From: a virus
IMG/VR virus record: IMGVR_UViG_3300025115_000030
Location: 1-38,459 of that record
Direction: 5' to 3' (one strand)
Length of the DNA stretch: 38,459 nucleotides
A program made the translations under genes and the position numbers. The notes under the pieces are model-generated. The model saw only the letters and a list, made by a program, of their open reading frames with translations. It was not told where the DNA came from and did no database searches. Positions 13,203 to 22,102 of the stretch are shown piece by piece (positions within the stretch are counted from its first letter, which is position 1; each line of letters starts with the position of its first letter).

Positions 13203-13592
13203 TCATTTCCTCATGGCCGAGGCGATGCTGGGAGCTACCTTCTCGACCGAGCGGCCAATCACGTAGCCGCCGAGGCCAAACTCCACAATGCTCCAGAGCT
13301 TCAGGTACTCGGCTTCGGACAGGTTGGGGGCCGCCCAGCCAAACCACCTGGCCACGATGAGTCCACAAAAGACGAGCATGACCAGTGGCCGCCAGTTGGC
13401 CGCCAACCAGTGAGTGCTGGCCGCCTCGGTCTGGATGATCTTGGCCGCAGCTGATTCAATCTCGCTCTGGTGGGCCAACAGCTGACGCATGGCCTCAGCT
13501 TCTGCCTTGGCCTTCTCGGTCGGGTCAGGGAACAGACTGCCGACGATCTGGCCCACGATGGGGGCCAGCGCCGGGATGAGTGCTTGGATCAT
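13203..13592 (-). CDS. Holin-like three-segment membrane protein (GTA holin type)
   Basis: A 129-residue protein started at the ATG ending at 13592, behind GGAGGAAGTACCC on the minus strand. It resembles the 3TM holins (PF11351). The N-terminal helix is IQALIPALAPIVGQIVGSLF, then a charged helix TEKAKAEAEAMRQLL, then ASTHWLAANWRPLVMLVFCGLIVARWFGW, then a last hydrophobic segment LWSIVEFGLGGYVIG. Holins pore the inner membrane to release endolysin. It is the last gene of the lysis cassette and overlaps the endolysin stop by four bases. Confidence 0.85.
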   Translation of the reverse strand: MIQALIPALAPIVGQIVGSLFPDPTEKAKAEAEAMRQLLAHQSEIESAAAKIIQTEAASTHWLAANWRPLVMLVFCGLIVARWFGWAAPNLSEAEYLKLWSIVEFGLGGYVIGRSVEKVAPSIASAMRK

Positions 13593-13969
13593 GGGTACTT
13601 CCTCCGATCCAGTTCGAAGTGTGGGCCGTCTTTGAAGGTGCGCCAATCGCCACCCCAGACGATGGCGACGTTCAACTCCTTGGCCGCTTCCTTCATGGCT
13701 GCTGCGATCTTGTGATACAGGGGCCAGGACCAGTCCACCTGGTTGTCCACCCAAGCCCCAAGATCAACCGCGTGGCCGGTGATGTGGCGCGAGTTGAGCG
13801 TCTGGCTTGCACCGGACTCCTTCAGCGTCTTCTGGCGTGCAGGATCGCGCAAGCCTTCCAGCACGGTGAAGTCTACGGTCGTGATCTCGATGGCTCGCTC
13901 GACCACCTTGACCAGATCAGGATGCACGCCCTTCAGGCGACTCTGGGAGCGTGGGCCGAGCTTGTACAT
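13589..13969 (-). CDS. Endolysin, M15-type L-alanyl-D-glutamate peptidase
   Basis: A 126-residue peptidoglycan peptidase. The zinc motif SRHITGHAVDL gives His62 and Asp69, and GPHFEL gives His117 with Glu119 nearby, as in VanY/phage T5 endolysin-like enzymes. There is no signal peptide, so export depends on the adjacent holin. ATG at 13969 is used instead of an upstream GTG, because the TGATG overlap with the preceding gene fits coupling. The length matches single-domain M15 endolysins. Confidence 0.93.
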   Translation of the reverse strand: MYKLGPRSQSRLKGVHPDLVKVVERAIEITTVDFTVLEGLRDPARQKTLKESGASQTLNSRHITGHAVDLGAWVDNQVDWSWPLYHKIAAAMKEAAKELNVAIVWGGDWRTFKDGPHFELDRRKYP

Positions 13970-14220
13970 CACTTGTCCACCTTCTTGTCGAGCTTGTCTT
14001 CGATCTTGTCCAGCTTGGCAAATAGCGCCTCGATCGTGTGCGTGAAGTCGTCTCGTCGAAGGTAGTCCCCGGCCACCAGCACCTCGATGCTGCCGACCCT
14101 CTCGGTAAGCACCTTGTCAGCTGACTGCAAGTCCTGCACCGCTTGCCACACGGCGTTGAGCATGAAGCCGATGAGAGCGCCGAAGCCTGCCAGCAACCAG
14201 TTGATGATGGCCTGGTCCAT
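13969..14220 (-). CDS. Membrane-anchored coiled-coil protein of the lysis cassette
   Basis: An 83-residue protein with an N-terminal transmembrane helix (IINWLLAGFGALIGFMLNAVW, residues 5-25). It is followed by a long charged helix containing VLTERVGSIEVLVAG and ending in the heptad-like ALFAKLDKIEDKLDKKVDK. The layout resembles XhlA-type or spanin-like accessory proteins, and its place next to endolysin and holin supports a role in lysis. Lack of a lipobox partner means spanin is not established. Confidence 0.75.
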   Translation of the reverse strand: MDQAIINWLLAGFGALIGFMLNAVWQAVQDLQSADKVLTERVGSIEVLVAGDYLRRDDFTHTIEALFAKLDKIEDKLDKKVDK

Positions 14221-14223
14221 AGA

Positions 14224-14577
14224 TCACAGGCCTTCGCCAGGAGTGACATAGACCGTGGTCGCCGCAGAAGCCAGACCGCTGAAGAAGGTGTCCATGTTGA
14301 AGCGGATGATCTCCACGGCACCAGGCACCAGAGCGATGGCATCCGAAGGAACGCCAGCCACAGGAGCAACAGCAGCGGCCTGAGCCAGCGCAGCAGTCGG
14401 GCCAGTGCCCAAGAACACGGTGTTCGTGCCTGCGTTCACAAAGCGGTATTGGCCTGTCGCCTGAGCGTTGAACTTCTCATAGACAGGAGCCTGCACGCCA
14501 GCAGGCGCGATGGCTGCAGCCGCCACGACGACGGTCTTGCCTTGTGGGTTAAATGCGATTTGGGAATTGGTAGCCAT
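14224..14577 (-). CDS. Small predicted virion-associated beta protein
   Basis: A 117-residue protein, Ala/Val/Thr-rich with few charges. It contains KTVVVAAAAIAP, QYRFVNAGTNTVFLGTGPTA and a C-terminal TTVYVTPGEG. The composition resembles small structural or decoration proteins. A similar low-charge protein is encoded at 22164, without clear alignment by eye. It lies between the S74 fibre and the lysis genes. No function is assigned beyond likely late structural expression. Confidence 0.65.
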   Translation of the reverse strand: MATNSQIAFNPQGKTVVVAAAAIAPAGVQAPVYEKFNAQATGQYRFVNAGTNTVFLGTGPTAALAQAAAVAPVAGVPSDAIALVPGAVEIIRFNMDTFFSGLASAATTVYVTPGEGL

Positions 14578-14589
14578 GCTTGATTCTCC

Positions 14590-15603
14590 TTAAATTGAAG
14601 CAATGATGAAGGCCAGGAGCTCTTCGTATCTGATGCCGAGTCTTGTGACCTTGATTGCTCCATCAGGAACATCGCCAGATGTCATGATTTCACCATCTTC
14701 GTCCAGCACGTACTCGCCGTTTTTTTCAAACCATGTGTCAGAGCAGAACATTGCGTACTGAGCAGCGTTTAAGCCTTCAGCCTCAAAAGCGGCTTGAACG
14801 TCCTGGGCAACAACACCCCAATGGATTCGAGCCGCATCACCCTTTTCAGCAATAGCGTCGTTGAACTTGAACTTTTTGAGACCAGCCTTAATGCGCTGCG
14901 CAACACGTTTTTCTGCATCATCAATAGAGCCAAGCACCGTTTTTGTGGATGCGTCAGATGTATTGATGGTTCCAGTTGCTGCATAAATTACAGACCAGCG
15001 AAGAGGGCCAGTCCCGCAGCTGTATGCGTTGTCGGCGCTTGGACGAAAGTTGCCGCTGGTGTCAAAACGAGCAACATCGGTGGCTGTAACCGCACCGGAG
15101 GTTATCGCAACACCAAAAGCCAACTGGCTGACACCTGAACTGCCTGAGCCAATGCCTTTCACAAAAGACTGGCTGATGCCGCTAAAGTTGTTTGAAACCT
15201 CGAAAAGCTGCACGCACTCACCTGCCGCAGCCGATGATGTAGCCATCCGCTGCGTTGTAGATGTCGCACCTTCAACATAGTCCAGACCGTATGCTGGTGA
15301 CGCTTTGTTGAGTCCAAGCCTGCCGCCAATATTTGCTTGACCTGATACGTTAAGAGTAACTCCGTTCAGGTCTGCACCACCCTCCACGCGCTGCCAGACA
15401 GATCCGTTGAAAGTCGCCCAGTCGCCAACACCCCAGTTGCTGAGGCCGTCCAGTAAAGTCGAACCGGCCACGCTGACAACGTAGTAGTCACCCTTGGTGC
15501 CAACACCAGACGCCAACGCAGGGCTATTGGTGCTGGCGTTCCATGTTCCTTTGTAGTTCAACGCTCCGATGGCGTTGGCGATTGAAGAAACTGTTTTCAG
15601 CAT
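14590..15603 (-). CDS. Tail fibre or spike with C-terminal S74 intramolecular chaperone
   Basis: A 337-residue protein from the ATG ending at 15603 behind AAGGAG. The N-terminal part has a carbohydrate-binding or phage-fibre-like segment (YKGTWNASTNSPALASGVGTKG). The middle is Gly/Ser-rich. The C-terminus is a peptidase S74 domain with the self-cleavage signature TINTSDASTK, dyad Ser216 and Lys221. That domain drives trimer folding and is then released. This gene and the next two are lower in GC than the rest by eye, as usual for exchangeable receptor-binding modules. Confidence 0.9.
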   Translation of the reverse strand: MLKTVSSIANAIGALNYKGTWNASTNSPALASGVGTKGDYYVVSVAGSTLLDGLSNWGVGDWATFNGSVWQRVEGGADLNGVTLNVSGQANIGGRLGLNKASPAYGLDYVEGATSTTQRMATSSAAAGECVQLFEVSNNFSGISQSFVKGIGSGSSGVSQLAFGVAITSGAVTATDVARFDTSGNFRPSADNAYSCGTGPLRWSVIYAATGTINTSDASTKTVLGSIDDAEKRVAQRIKAGLKKFKFNDAIAEKGDAARIHWGVVAQDVQAAFEAEGLNAAQYAMFCSDTWFEKNGEYVLDEDGEIMTSGDVPDGAIKVTRLGIRYEELLAFIIASI

Positions 15604-15613
15604 CTCATGCTCC

Positions 15614-15946
15614 TTATTTTGTTGACCAAGGCAGCGTTGTGCCGGATTTGATGCAAGAACTGTTTTTCTGAGCATTCAGTTGCGCCATCACAGTGTCTTG
15701 TGCCTTCTGTTTTTCTTCGCTCGACAAGCTGTCGATGACCCATTGAATCACATGCTCACGAGATAGTTTCTCGTACTCTATGAACTGATCAAGATCATCT
15801 GTGTTGGTTTTGATGACGCCTTGATGAGATGCAGAAAATGCGCCATCTTCTGCGATCAGCATCCAGACGACAGAATAGACAACATCATTCTTGCCATTGT
15901 GCTCAGGAATAACATTGAGCTGCCTGATTTCCCACTTGAGTTCCAT
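15614..15946 (-). CDS. Hypothetical tail-region protein (DUF7936-like)
   Basis: A 110-residue protein beginning MELKWEIRQLNVIPEHNG and containing VVYSVVWMLIAEDG with a helical C-terminus, SREHVIQWVIDSL. I have the impression of similar short proteins beside tail-fibre genes of other phages, and a conserved domain of unknown function (possibly DUF7936) seems to cover them. It may be a fibre attachment or assembly factor. It sits between the tailspike and S74 fibre genes in the same orientation, with ten-base gaps. Confidence 0.7.
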   Translation of the reverse strand: MELKWEIRQLNVIPEHNGKNDVVYSVVWMLIAEDGAFSASHQGVIKTNTDDLDQFIEYEKLSREHVIQWVIDSLSSEEKQKAQDTVMAQLNAQKNSSCIKSGTTLPWSTK

Positions 15947-15956
15947 AATTTTCTCC

Positions 15957-17612
15957 TTATTGCAGCGTGACCTGAATGGTCAAAACGCATGGATTGTTGT
16001 TCGGAATTGTTGCGTATATCGCATTACTTGCTCCAAGTGCTCCACAAGGATACGCAGTTCCAGTAAGAACTGGATCGCCGATAGTCGCAACGATTGAAGC
16101 AATCGCAAACCCAGCAGGGGCAGTAACTGTAAATCCGACGTTGTGCTGCAACGCACTTCCTGGAGTAAATCCATAAACCAGCGTGTAAGTTCCAGACTGT
16201 AGGTTTGTGACAGCTTGCGTCGTCAAGGCCAATGCGCCTACAGTTCCAAATGTTTGCGCGACAGTTGGAATTGCCGGGAAATTGTCCTTTGATATGCTAA
16301 GTGGAGCAGAGATCGACTTGGAGTATGTGTACGCGCCACCTTCGTTTGCCAAAAACAAATTTCCGAGACAAGTGTTGATGTCAAATGCGCCACTATATCC
16401 GCTGAAATAATTGGCTGTTATAACGTTTCCATTGGAATCAAGACTGCCGATAGTTGAAGCCTGAAATTGCAACGGGCTTATTGCTTGACTTTCAAACCAG
16501 TTGTCAGAGATGCGGCCACGAGCACCTAAGATAACGCCATAGTTGCCAGTGGATTCAACCAAGTTGCGGTCAATGGTGTACTCGCTGCAGCAGGACATAT
16601 CAAAGGCAGCAACCATGTTGCTGTTGGCGTATATCCAGCACTTGCTGATATAGACAAGGTTCGGGTTTGTGAAAACACCACCACCGCCATCATCAGTCTT
16701 GACGACGTAATTTGGTCCCACGTTACCGGCCACGATCAAGTTCTCGATGTGGACTGCGTATGTGAATCTGTTCGGTCCACCAATCACGCGAATGAAGATG
16801 CCGCACGATCCGCTGCCGTTGGATATGAATCGCAGGTTTCTGAACGTGACTTCTGAGAAGCTCTCGCAATCGATGGCGATGTGGTTCAGGTTGCTGGCAG
16901 AGCCAAGAGGATGTGCTTTGACTGCAAAGTCACTGAACACAGAGCCTGTGTTTCTGTACAGTCCAACAAAAGGCAGAGTGCGAATGACTGGGCTTGTAGG
17001 GCTGTTCATCAGCAGAATGGTCGCCGATGTTCCTGCACCGATCATTTGAATCGTTATCGGCTCGTGCGGGATGTCAACGCTGTCGAGCAGGTAAGTGCCT
17101 GCAGGCATGTAGACCGTGCCACCATTGGCCAGCGAGTTCACTGCATTCTGAAACGCTGCCGTGTCGTTGGTGATGCCATCACCTACAGCACCGAAGTCTT
17201 TGACGCTGACGGTTTCGCGCAGTTTGGCTTGTACGGTGGTGGCGACTGCTCCGGAGCCTGCGGGGTCGTAGATGACTTGGCTGGCGTTGATGTTGCTGAT
17301 CACGGCATCGCTGTATCGCTCAGTCGCAGCCGGTGCGCTGTAGACCACGCTGCCGGTCTTGTTCTGCACCTGAATGCTGTAGTCGCTGTTGACGTACAGC
17401 CTGGCAGGTGTGCCGCTGTTGGCAGGGTAGCCAGCCAGCGTGCGGATTGGCTGAGGCGCAAGGATGGTTAGTGCAGCGTCAAAGTAAACGTTGATCGGGT
17501 TGGTCTGCGGGTCAAGGTTGGCGGTGCCAATCCAGATGTAACCGTTCTCCAATGGCAAGCCATCCGTCTCTTGAAATGTTGGATACGGCGGCTGAATGCT
17601 GAGTGCGGACAT
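15957..17612 (-). CDS. Tailspike with P22-type head-binding domain and pectate-lyase beta helix
   Basis: A 551-residue tailspike. Residues 1-105 match the P22 tailspike head-binding domain (SIQPPYPTFQETDGLPLENG, IWIGTANLDPQTNPINVYFD, NSDYSIQV). SVKDFGAVGDGITNDTAAF then opens a right-handed parallel beta helix of pectate-lyase type, with the usual run of short beta rungs to about residue 420 and a C-terminal beta domain. It presumably binds and cleaves host polysaccharide. The start at 17612 follows AAAGGAG. A second in-frame ATG at 17699 with its own ribosome-binding site would add a hydrophobic 29-residue leader. Confidence 0.9.
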   Translation of the reverse strand: MSALSIQPPYPTFQETDGLPLENGYIWIGTANLDPQTNPINVYFDAALTILAPQPIRTLAGYPANSGTPARLYVNSDYSIQVQNKTGSVVYSAPAATERYSDAVISNINASQVIYDPAGSGAVATTVQAKLRETVSVKDFGAVGDGITNDTAAFQNAVNSLANGGTVYMPAGTYLLDSVDIPHEPITIQMIGAGTSATILLMNSPTSPVIRTLPFVGLYRNTGSVFSDFAVKAHPLGSASNLNHIAIDCESFSEVTFRNLRFISNGSGSCGIFIRVIGGPNRFTYAVHIENLIVAGNVGPNYVVKTDDGGGGVFTNPNLVYISKCWIYANSNMVAAFDMSCCSEYTIDRNLVESTGNYGVILGARGRISDNWFESQAISPLQFQASTIGSLDSNGNVITANYFSGYSGAFDINTCLGNLFLANEGGAYTYSKSISAPLSISKDNFPAIPTVAQTFGTVGALALTTQAVTNLQSGTYTLVYGFTPGSALQHNVGFTVTAPAGFAIASIVATIGDPVLTGTAYPCGALGASNAIYATIPNNNPCVLTIQVTLQ

Positions 17613-17699
17613 TACTGGTTCTCCTTTGATTGGTTCAGGCTGGAAGAATGATCGAAGCCACGCAAGCAGCCATGCGATCCATTTGCGAATCGTGTGCAT
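17613..17699 (-). other. In-frame 29-codon hydrophobic extension upstream of the tailspike
   Basis: The tailspike frame stays open upstream to an ATG ending at 17699, itself preceded by GAGG eight bases away. The extra residues include HTIRKWIAWLLAWLRSFF, an amphipathic or membrane-seeking helix. Either the tailspike has two translation starts, or this is a leader peptide that happens to read through. Confidence 0.45.
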
Positions 17700-17709
17700 C
17701 GAGTCATCC

Positions 17710-19638
17710 TCATTCTCCTAGTGCCCGCTTGACGCGGGCCCGAGTTTTTGCGTCCTTGATGCCTTTGGTCATCAAGCGGAAACTAGTCATGACAGGTGCA
17801 GGCACGCCTGACGTACCTGAGATGGCCACGTCCATCAGGCCGGCAAGCACGCTGGCTGTGTTGCTTGTGTTCACTGTGCCAGGCGGCACAGTCAGCACAT
17901 CCTTGGCCACGTCGTTGATGGTGCGCAACTGTTCGGCGCCCTTCTTACCAAAGACGAAGTCGAGTTTGCCGTTCTTGTCGAGGTTGGTGATGACACGGTC
18001 AAGCTGAGTTGGCGACACGATACGGTTCCCGAACTGATCAGGTGCCACGTTGCGCAGGGCCTCTTCCTTGATGTACTGGAGCGTCCCGCCTTGTAACTCC
18101 TTCCAAGCCTGCATGCCCTTAGGACCCTCGGTCTGGAGCAACCGACGGATCTGGCGGACGGTGTCAAGCGAGGTTCCAGGGTCGATGATCGATCGGTTGA
18201 GCACCTCCTCCAACGCGATGGCGCGGTCAGTGGTGCCACGCTTGAAACCAAGTAGGTTCTTCACCAAACCGATGTTCTCGTAGTCGGCCGCGTAGCGAGC
18301 GCGGGCCGCGCGGGCCTGCTGGTACAGGTTGCCGCCGAGCCCCTCGGTCTGGGTGTCGATCAACTGCTTGAGCTCACTAGCGACCCGCACGTCGTTGGGG
18401 TCATTGCTCTTGACGAAGCGGTTGATCGCCTTGCGCAGAGCCTCGGCCTGGCCAAGACTGACCTCGCCGATCTGCAAGGTGCCATCGGCTAGCGAACCAG
18501 CTCCAATACCCTGCACCTTGAGCTCCTCAGCGAAGGTGCCCATGATGGGGGCCGACGAGCGGCCGGCGCGGTTTTGGTTCAGGTAGTCGGCGATCGGCGA
18601 CAGGTTGGCTGGACTGGCCAGCTCACCGGCCTTCTCGGCCTCCTTGTAGAGGACGCGGATACGGGCCTTGTCGCGAGCCGCGCGGCTGCGAAGCGCCTCG
18701 TTGACCGCCATACCAGTCGCACGGCGGAACTCAGACTCACCGACCTGGGCACCAGTCATGTCGATGAAGGCGTCGAGGTTTTGGCGCAGTTGCTGGTTCT
18801 GCTGGGCAAAGCGTTCGCGCAACGGTTCACCAACCTCAGGCAGCTTGGCGGTCTCGCGCTCGAAGCGGACGTCCTCGAACTGGCGTGTCTTCTGGCCCTC
18901 AGTCAACTTGATAGGGACAGGCAGCTCCTGGGCCTTCATAGCCCGTTGGGTTGCCATGTCAACGCCTGCTGCGCCTGCTGAACCTGGGGTACCAGGGGTT
19001 GCGCGAGGAGGTACTTCCAGACCTACTGCCTGCTTCGCCTTGCTGGCGGCGGTCTGGGCCGTCTCCTTGACCGCTTGCACGACGGGTGCGGCCGCTTGGC
19101 GGGCTGCAGTTGTGGCTTGGCGGGCAGTCGTAGCCACGGCAGGCTGTGCGGTGCGGATGCCAGACATGACAGCACCAGGTGGACCGACGACGGGGATGAC
19201 TGGCGGGATGGTCTCAGCCAAGAACTGGCCAGTCTCACGCGCCATTTCCTGACCAGCCTCGGTCCGAGGCGCGTAGGTCAGTGCCTGGGCACCTTTCATG
19301 GCCTCCTGCTCAACCAGTTTGGCAGCTTCTGGCGTACCAAACTTGCCAGACAGGATCTGCTCAGCCAGGCCCTTGAGGGTGCCACCGATCATACCGACAG
19401 TGCCGCCAGTTGCCCCGGTTGCCAAGGTCAGCGCGGTCTCGCCGGCACCGACGATCTTTTCGCCGACGGTGGGTTCGACGTACTGAGGCATCGTCTCAGC
19501 CACAGTGGTGTCTGGGATCTGGTTAACGACGTCCTGGCGGGCGCGCGAGATGACTGCAGCCAACTTGCGTGCTGCGTCAGTATCTCCGGACCGGTCAGCA
19601 TTGACCAAAGCCCGCTCAAGTTCTTGAAGGGTTGCCAT
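17710..19638 (-). CDS. Large internal virion / DNA ejection protein
   Basis: A 642-residue protein and the last of three consecutive ejection-protein candidates. It begins MATLQELERALVNADRSGDTD, a segment typical of large injected virion proteins. It contains a hydrophobic Gly-rich stretch (ALTLATGATGGTVGMIGGTLKG, roughly 69-90), an Ala/Thr-rich linker and a long helical C-terminal half. In podoviruses such proteins leave the capsid with the DNA and form a trans-envelope conduit. It overlaps the preceding gene by one base. The alternative, a transglycosylase-bearing internal protein, is not supported because no lysozyme motif is evident. Confidence 0.8.
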   Translation of the reverse strand: MATLQELERALVNADRSGDTDAARKLAAVISRARQDVVNQIPDTTVAETMPQYVEPTVGEKIVGAGETALTLATGATGGTVGMIGGTLKGLAEQILSGKFGTPEAAKLVEQEAMKGAQALTYAPRTEAGQEMARETGQFLAETIPPVIPVVGPPGAVMSGIRTAQPAVATTARQATTAARQAAAPVVQAVKETAQTAASKAKQAVGLEVPPRATPGTPGSAGAAGVDMATQRAMKAQELPVPIKLTEGQKTRQFEDVRFERETAKLPEVGEPLRERFAQQNQQLRQNLDAFIDMTGAQVGESEFRRATGMAVNEALRSRAARDKARIRVLYKEAEKAGELASPANLSPIADYLNQNRAGRSSAPIMGTFAEELKVQGIGAGSLADGTLQIGEVSLGQAEALRKAINRFVKSNDPNDVRVASELKQLIDTQTEGLGGNLYQQARAARARYAADYENIGLVKNLLGFKRGTTDRAIALEEVLNRSIIDPGTSLDTVRQIRRLLQTEGPKGMQAWKELQGGTLQYIKEEALRNVAPDQFGNRIVSPTQLDRVITNLDKNGKLDFVFGKKGAEQLRTINDVAKDVLTVPPGTVNTSNTASVLAGLMDVAISGTSGVPAPVMTSFRLMTKGIKDAKTRARVKRALGE

Positions 19639-20948
19639 TAGCGGCCGCCTCCGTATTTCTTGACGAGGTCATCAATCTCAGCAGGGCTCGGTTGGGCAGC
19701 AGGCGTGTCAGGCACGGACAACGTGGCAGGTGCGCCAAACTTGTCCATGGTGTTCTTGCGTGCTTTCTGGGTCAGGCGTTGCACCTCGAGCAGGTTGTTG
19801 ACCAACTGCTGCGGTGACTGACGCAGACTGAGCGACTGCAGTGACGACTGGAGAGTGGCCAAGTCCTTGTCAGACAGGGCGCCTTTCATCTCACCGATGC
19901 GGGACATGGTGATTTGGCTGCCCAGCGTGTTGATCATTTCCTCAAAATCGGCCACGTCCTGACTGAGCGTGGGCATACGCGAGCTAATCGGCCCGGTGGC
20001 CGACGTGACCGTGCCGGTGAAGCCAGTCGGTTTGCCAGCTTTGTCACGTCCAGTGACCGACATGTTGAGCGCTTTCTCGACCGTGTTGAGCAGGTTGTCG
20101 GCTTGGGCGGCCGCCGTGCTGGCCTCAGCTACCTTGCCACGAACCGCTTCATCACGCTTCTGCTCCATCTCTTGGACCTTGAGTTGGAGTTCACGCCTCT
20201 TGAGGTCGTTGCCCTCGCGAGAGATCTGAGCGTTGAGCGCAGCGATGCCAGCGTTCTGCTTGGCGATCTTAATGTCTTCCTGAATCTTGGTGATGTCCCA
20301 ACCCTTCTTTTGGATGTCAAGGGCGGCGTTCGACTCAGCGAACTTAGCGCCCACAGCAGCAGATTGGGCCTTGGCCTGCGACTCAGTCAACTCAGCGCCT
20401 GCCTTCTCAAGGGCCGTGCTGCCGGTGGCGAACTTCGTCCAGCGGTCGGGATCAACAGCCGACAGCACCAAACCAAGTTGACTTTGCACAACCTTGGGGT
20501 CGCCCTCAAGAGCTTGACGCATAGCCTGCATCTTCTGCGTAGGTTGGCCGCTGTTCTCCATGGCCGCGATGCGCTGGTCAAGCAGGTCCTTGGCCACCTG
20601 CACATTGCCGCTGCGGATGGCGTTGAACGCCTGGGAACCAGCCAGGAACTCAGAGTCCTGTTGGTCCTTGTTCAACATCTCCCACGACTGCTTAAACGCC
20701 TCGCGCTGCTGTGGGTACTTGGCCGACAAGGCGGCGAATGCTTGAGGCGTTGGATTGTCGAGAGTGGCCTGCAGGTCCTTGGCGTACTGAACGCGTGCTT
20801 CTTCAACACGTTGAGTCTCAGCGCGTTGCTCACGCATCTGACGAATGCCAGAACCAAGTTTCAGACCTTCGAGAAGACTTTGGCCCAGGTCAATTTGTGG
20901 CATTGCTGCCATGTAGTTGATCGGACCTTGCGGGGGGTTGATTGCCAT
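19638..20948 (-). CDS. DNA ejection protein (P22 gp20/gp16-like role)
   Basis: A 436-residue, almost entirely helical, Gln/Ala-rich protein. It starts MAINPPQGPINYMAAMPQID and has long coiled-coil stretches (RREGNDLKRRELQLKVQEMEQ region near residue 250). Composition, size and place between the gp7-like gene and the 642-residue protein match P22-type DNA transfer proteins. No enzymatic motif is visible. Assignment rests on context and composition more than on a signature. Confidence 0.75.
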   Translation of the reverse strand: MAINPPQGPINYMAAMPQIDLGQSLLEGLKLGSGIRQMREQRAETQRVEEARVQYAKDLQATLDNPTPQAFAALSAKYPQQREAFKQSWEMLNKDQQDSEFLAGSQAFNAIRSGNVQVAKDLLDQRIAAMENSGQPTQKMQAMRQALEGDPKVVQSQLGLVLSAVDPDRWTKFATGSTALEKAGAELTESQAKAQSAAVGAKFAESNAALDIQKKGWDITKIQEDIKIAKQNAGIAALNAQISREGNDLKRRELQLKVQEMEQKRDEAVRGKVAEASTAAAQADNLLNTVEKALNMSVTGRDKAGKPTGFTGTVTSATGPISSRMPTLSQDVADFEEMINTLGSQITMSRIGEMKGALSDKDLATLQSSLQSLSLRQSPQQLVNNLLEVQRLTQKARKNTMDKFGAPATLSVPDTPAAQPSPAEIDDLVKKYGGGR

Positions 20949-20959
20949 GTTCGTTGTCC

Positions 20960-21583
20960 TTAGAAGAAGCCTGCGACCGTGCCACCGATCTTCAGGATGT
21001 CACCGAACGTCTGGCGAGGCACGCTGCCGGCTGCGATGGCGGCACCTGCTTGGGCGGCGCCACCTTGCTGCAGCAGGTTGGCTACGTTAGAACCCGTTTC
21101 CATGCCGGCGGCAGCTTGGCCGGCGGCCGAAGCCTGACCGATCTTGGTCAAACCACCGAGGCGGCCGTACTGCTGTTCGATGAGGGCTGACAGGATCTGC
21201 GGGCGAAACTGGGCAAGTGCTGCTTGCGTGTTGCCACCACGCAGACCACCTGTGGCTGACGCTTGCTGCAACAGCGCGTTCTCGCCTTGTTGGACAAGAC
21301 TGGCGAACTCAGGCGACTGCTCCAGTGCCGAGATGGCTTGCTGCTGAGCTTCAGGTCCTTTGAGACCAACCAAAGCCTGTTGGCCGGCCATGCCGCCTTC
21401 GCCTGCGGCCACGTACGGGGCCATGAGTTCGACCAACTTGTCGAACTGGCGACGCTGCTCCTCGACACCGGCCATCGAGGCCTGGTACTGAAGCTGGCCA
21501 GCCTGTTCGGCTGCTTGCCCAGCTTGTTTTGCGCCGGTGATGCCACCGACGACGTCACCGATGAAGTCTCCGATGAAACTCAT
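20960..21583 (-). CDS. DNA ejection protein, P22 gp7-like
   Basis: A 207-residue protein from the ATG ending at 21583 (an upstream TTG is less likely; GGAG precedes the ATG). The N-terminus SFIGDFIGDVVGGITGAKQA is a Gly-rich amphipathic helix. The rest is rich in Gln, Ala and Gly with ALEQSPEFASLVQQGENALLQQASATG. This is the pattern of P22 gp7-type transfer proteins. The start overlaps the stop of the GNAT-like gene by four bases. Confidence 0.85.
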   Translation of the reverse strand: MSFIGDFIGDVVGGITGAKQAGQAAEQAGQLQYQASMAGVEEQRRQFDKLVELMAPYVAAGEGGMAGQQALVGLKGPEAQQQAISALEQSPEFASLVQQGENALLQQASATGGLRGGNTQAALAQFRPQILSALIEQQYGRLGGLTKIGQASAAGQAAAGMETGSNVANLLQQGGAAQAGAAIAAGSVPRQTFGDILKIGGTVAGFF

Positions 21584-22047
21584 ACTTGGCTCCAATCTTG
21601 ACGCGTCATGCCCAAGATGTAGAGGCCTTTCACGTGGCCACTTTGAACGCAGGCGTCACGGCGAAAGCCCTCGAGTTTCATCCCGAGCTTGAGGCAGTAG
21701 TTTTTTGCTGATTCCAGACCTTCAATGATGTATGCAGTCACGCGCAAGATGGGGCGTGACTCGAAGGCCCAGCGTAGGAACTCGCGGCCAAGCCGACGAG
21801 AATGTGGGACTGCTGATTTCTTCAACAGCGAGTGGAGTTCTAACTCCACAGATGTTTGCTGGATGGCCATAAAGGCGCCGGCAAACTTGCCGTCAACCGT
21901 CGCGGTCAGGTAGGTGACCAGAGGGTGGTGAATGGGCGCAGCCGGGCGGTGGTCGTGACCAACCTTGGTGATGTAGGCATCAGAGTACACCTCTTGCAGG
22001 TGGTTCTCAGTGATACCTTCAGAAACAGCGACAGCCAGCATCCACAT
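21580..22047 (-). CDS. GNAT-fold-like head assembly protein (P22 gp14-like)
   Basis: A 155-residue protein with an acetyltransferase-like layout: AAPIHHPLVTYLTATVDGKFAGAFMAI, a conserved SRRLGREFLRWAF helix, then RVTAYIIEGLESAKNYCLKLGMKLEGFRRD. Proteins of this type (DUF2824, P22 gp14) occupy the same place before the ejection genes. Whether it acetylates anything is unknown. It is the first gene after leftward promoter P7 and has a clear AAGGAG ribosome-binding site. Confidence 0.8.
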   Translation of the reverse strand: MWMLAVAVSEGITENHLQEVYSDAYITKVGHDHRPAAPIHHPLVTYLTATVDGKFAGAFMAIQQTSVELELHSLLKKSAVPHSRRLGREFLRWAFESRPILRVTAYIIEGLESAKNYCLKLGMKLEGFRRDACVQSGHVKGLYILGMTRQDWSQV

Positions 22048-22102
22048 TCTCCTTGTTCAGGGCGGTTGTGAGCTGCTGGCTGCTCGATCGATCGGCTCAG
22101 CT

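Noticed and set aside
14224-14577. Duplicate of the 22164 gene
   Set aside because: Both are short, low-charge beta proteins, but I could not align them convincingly by eye.
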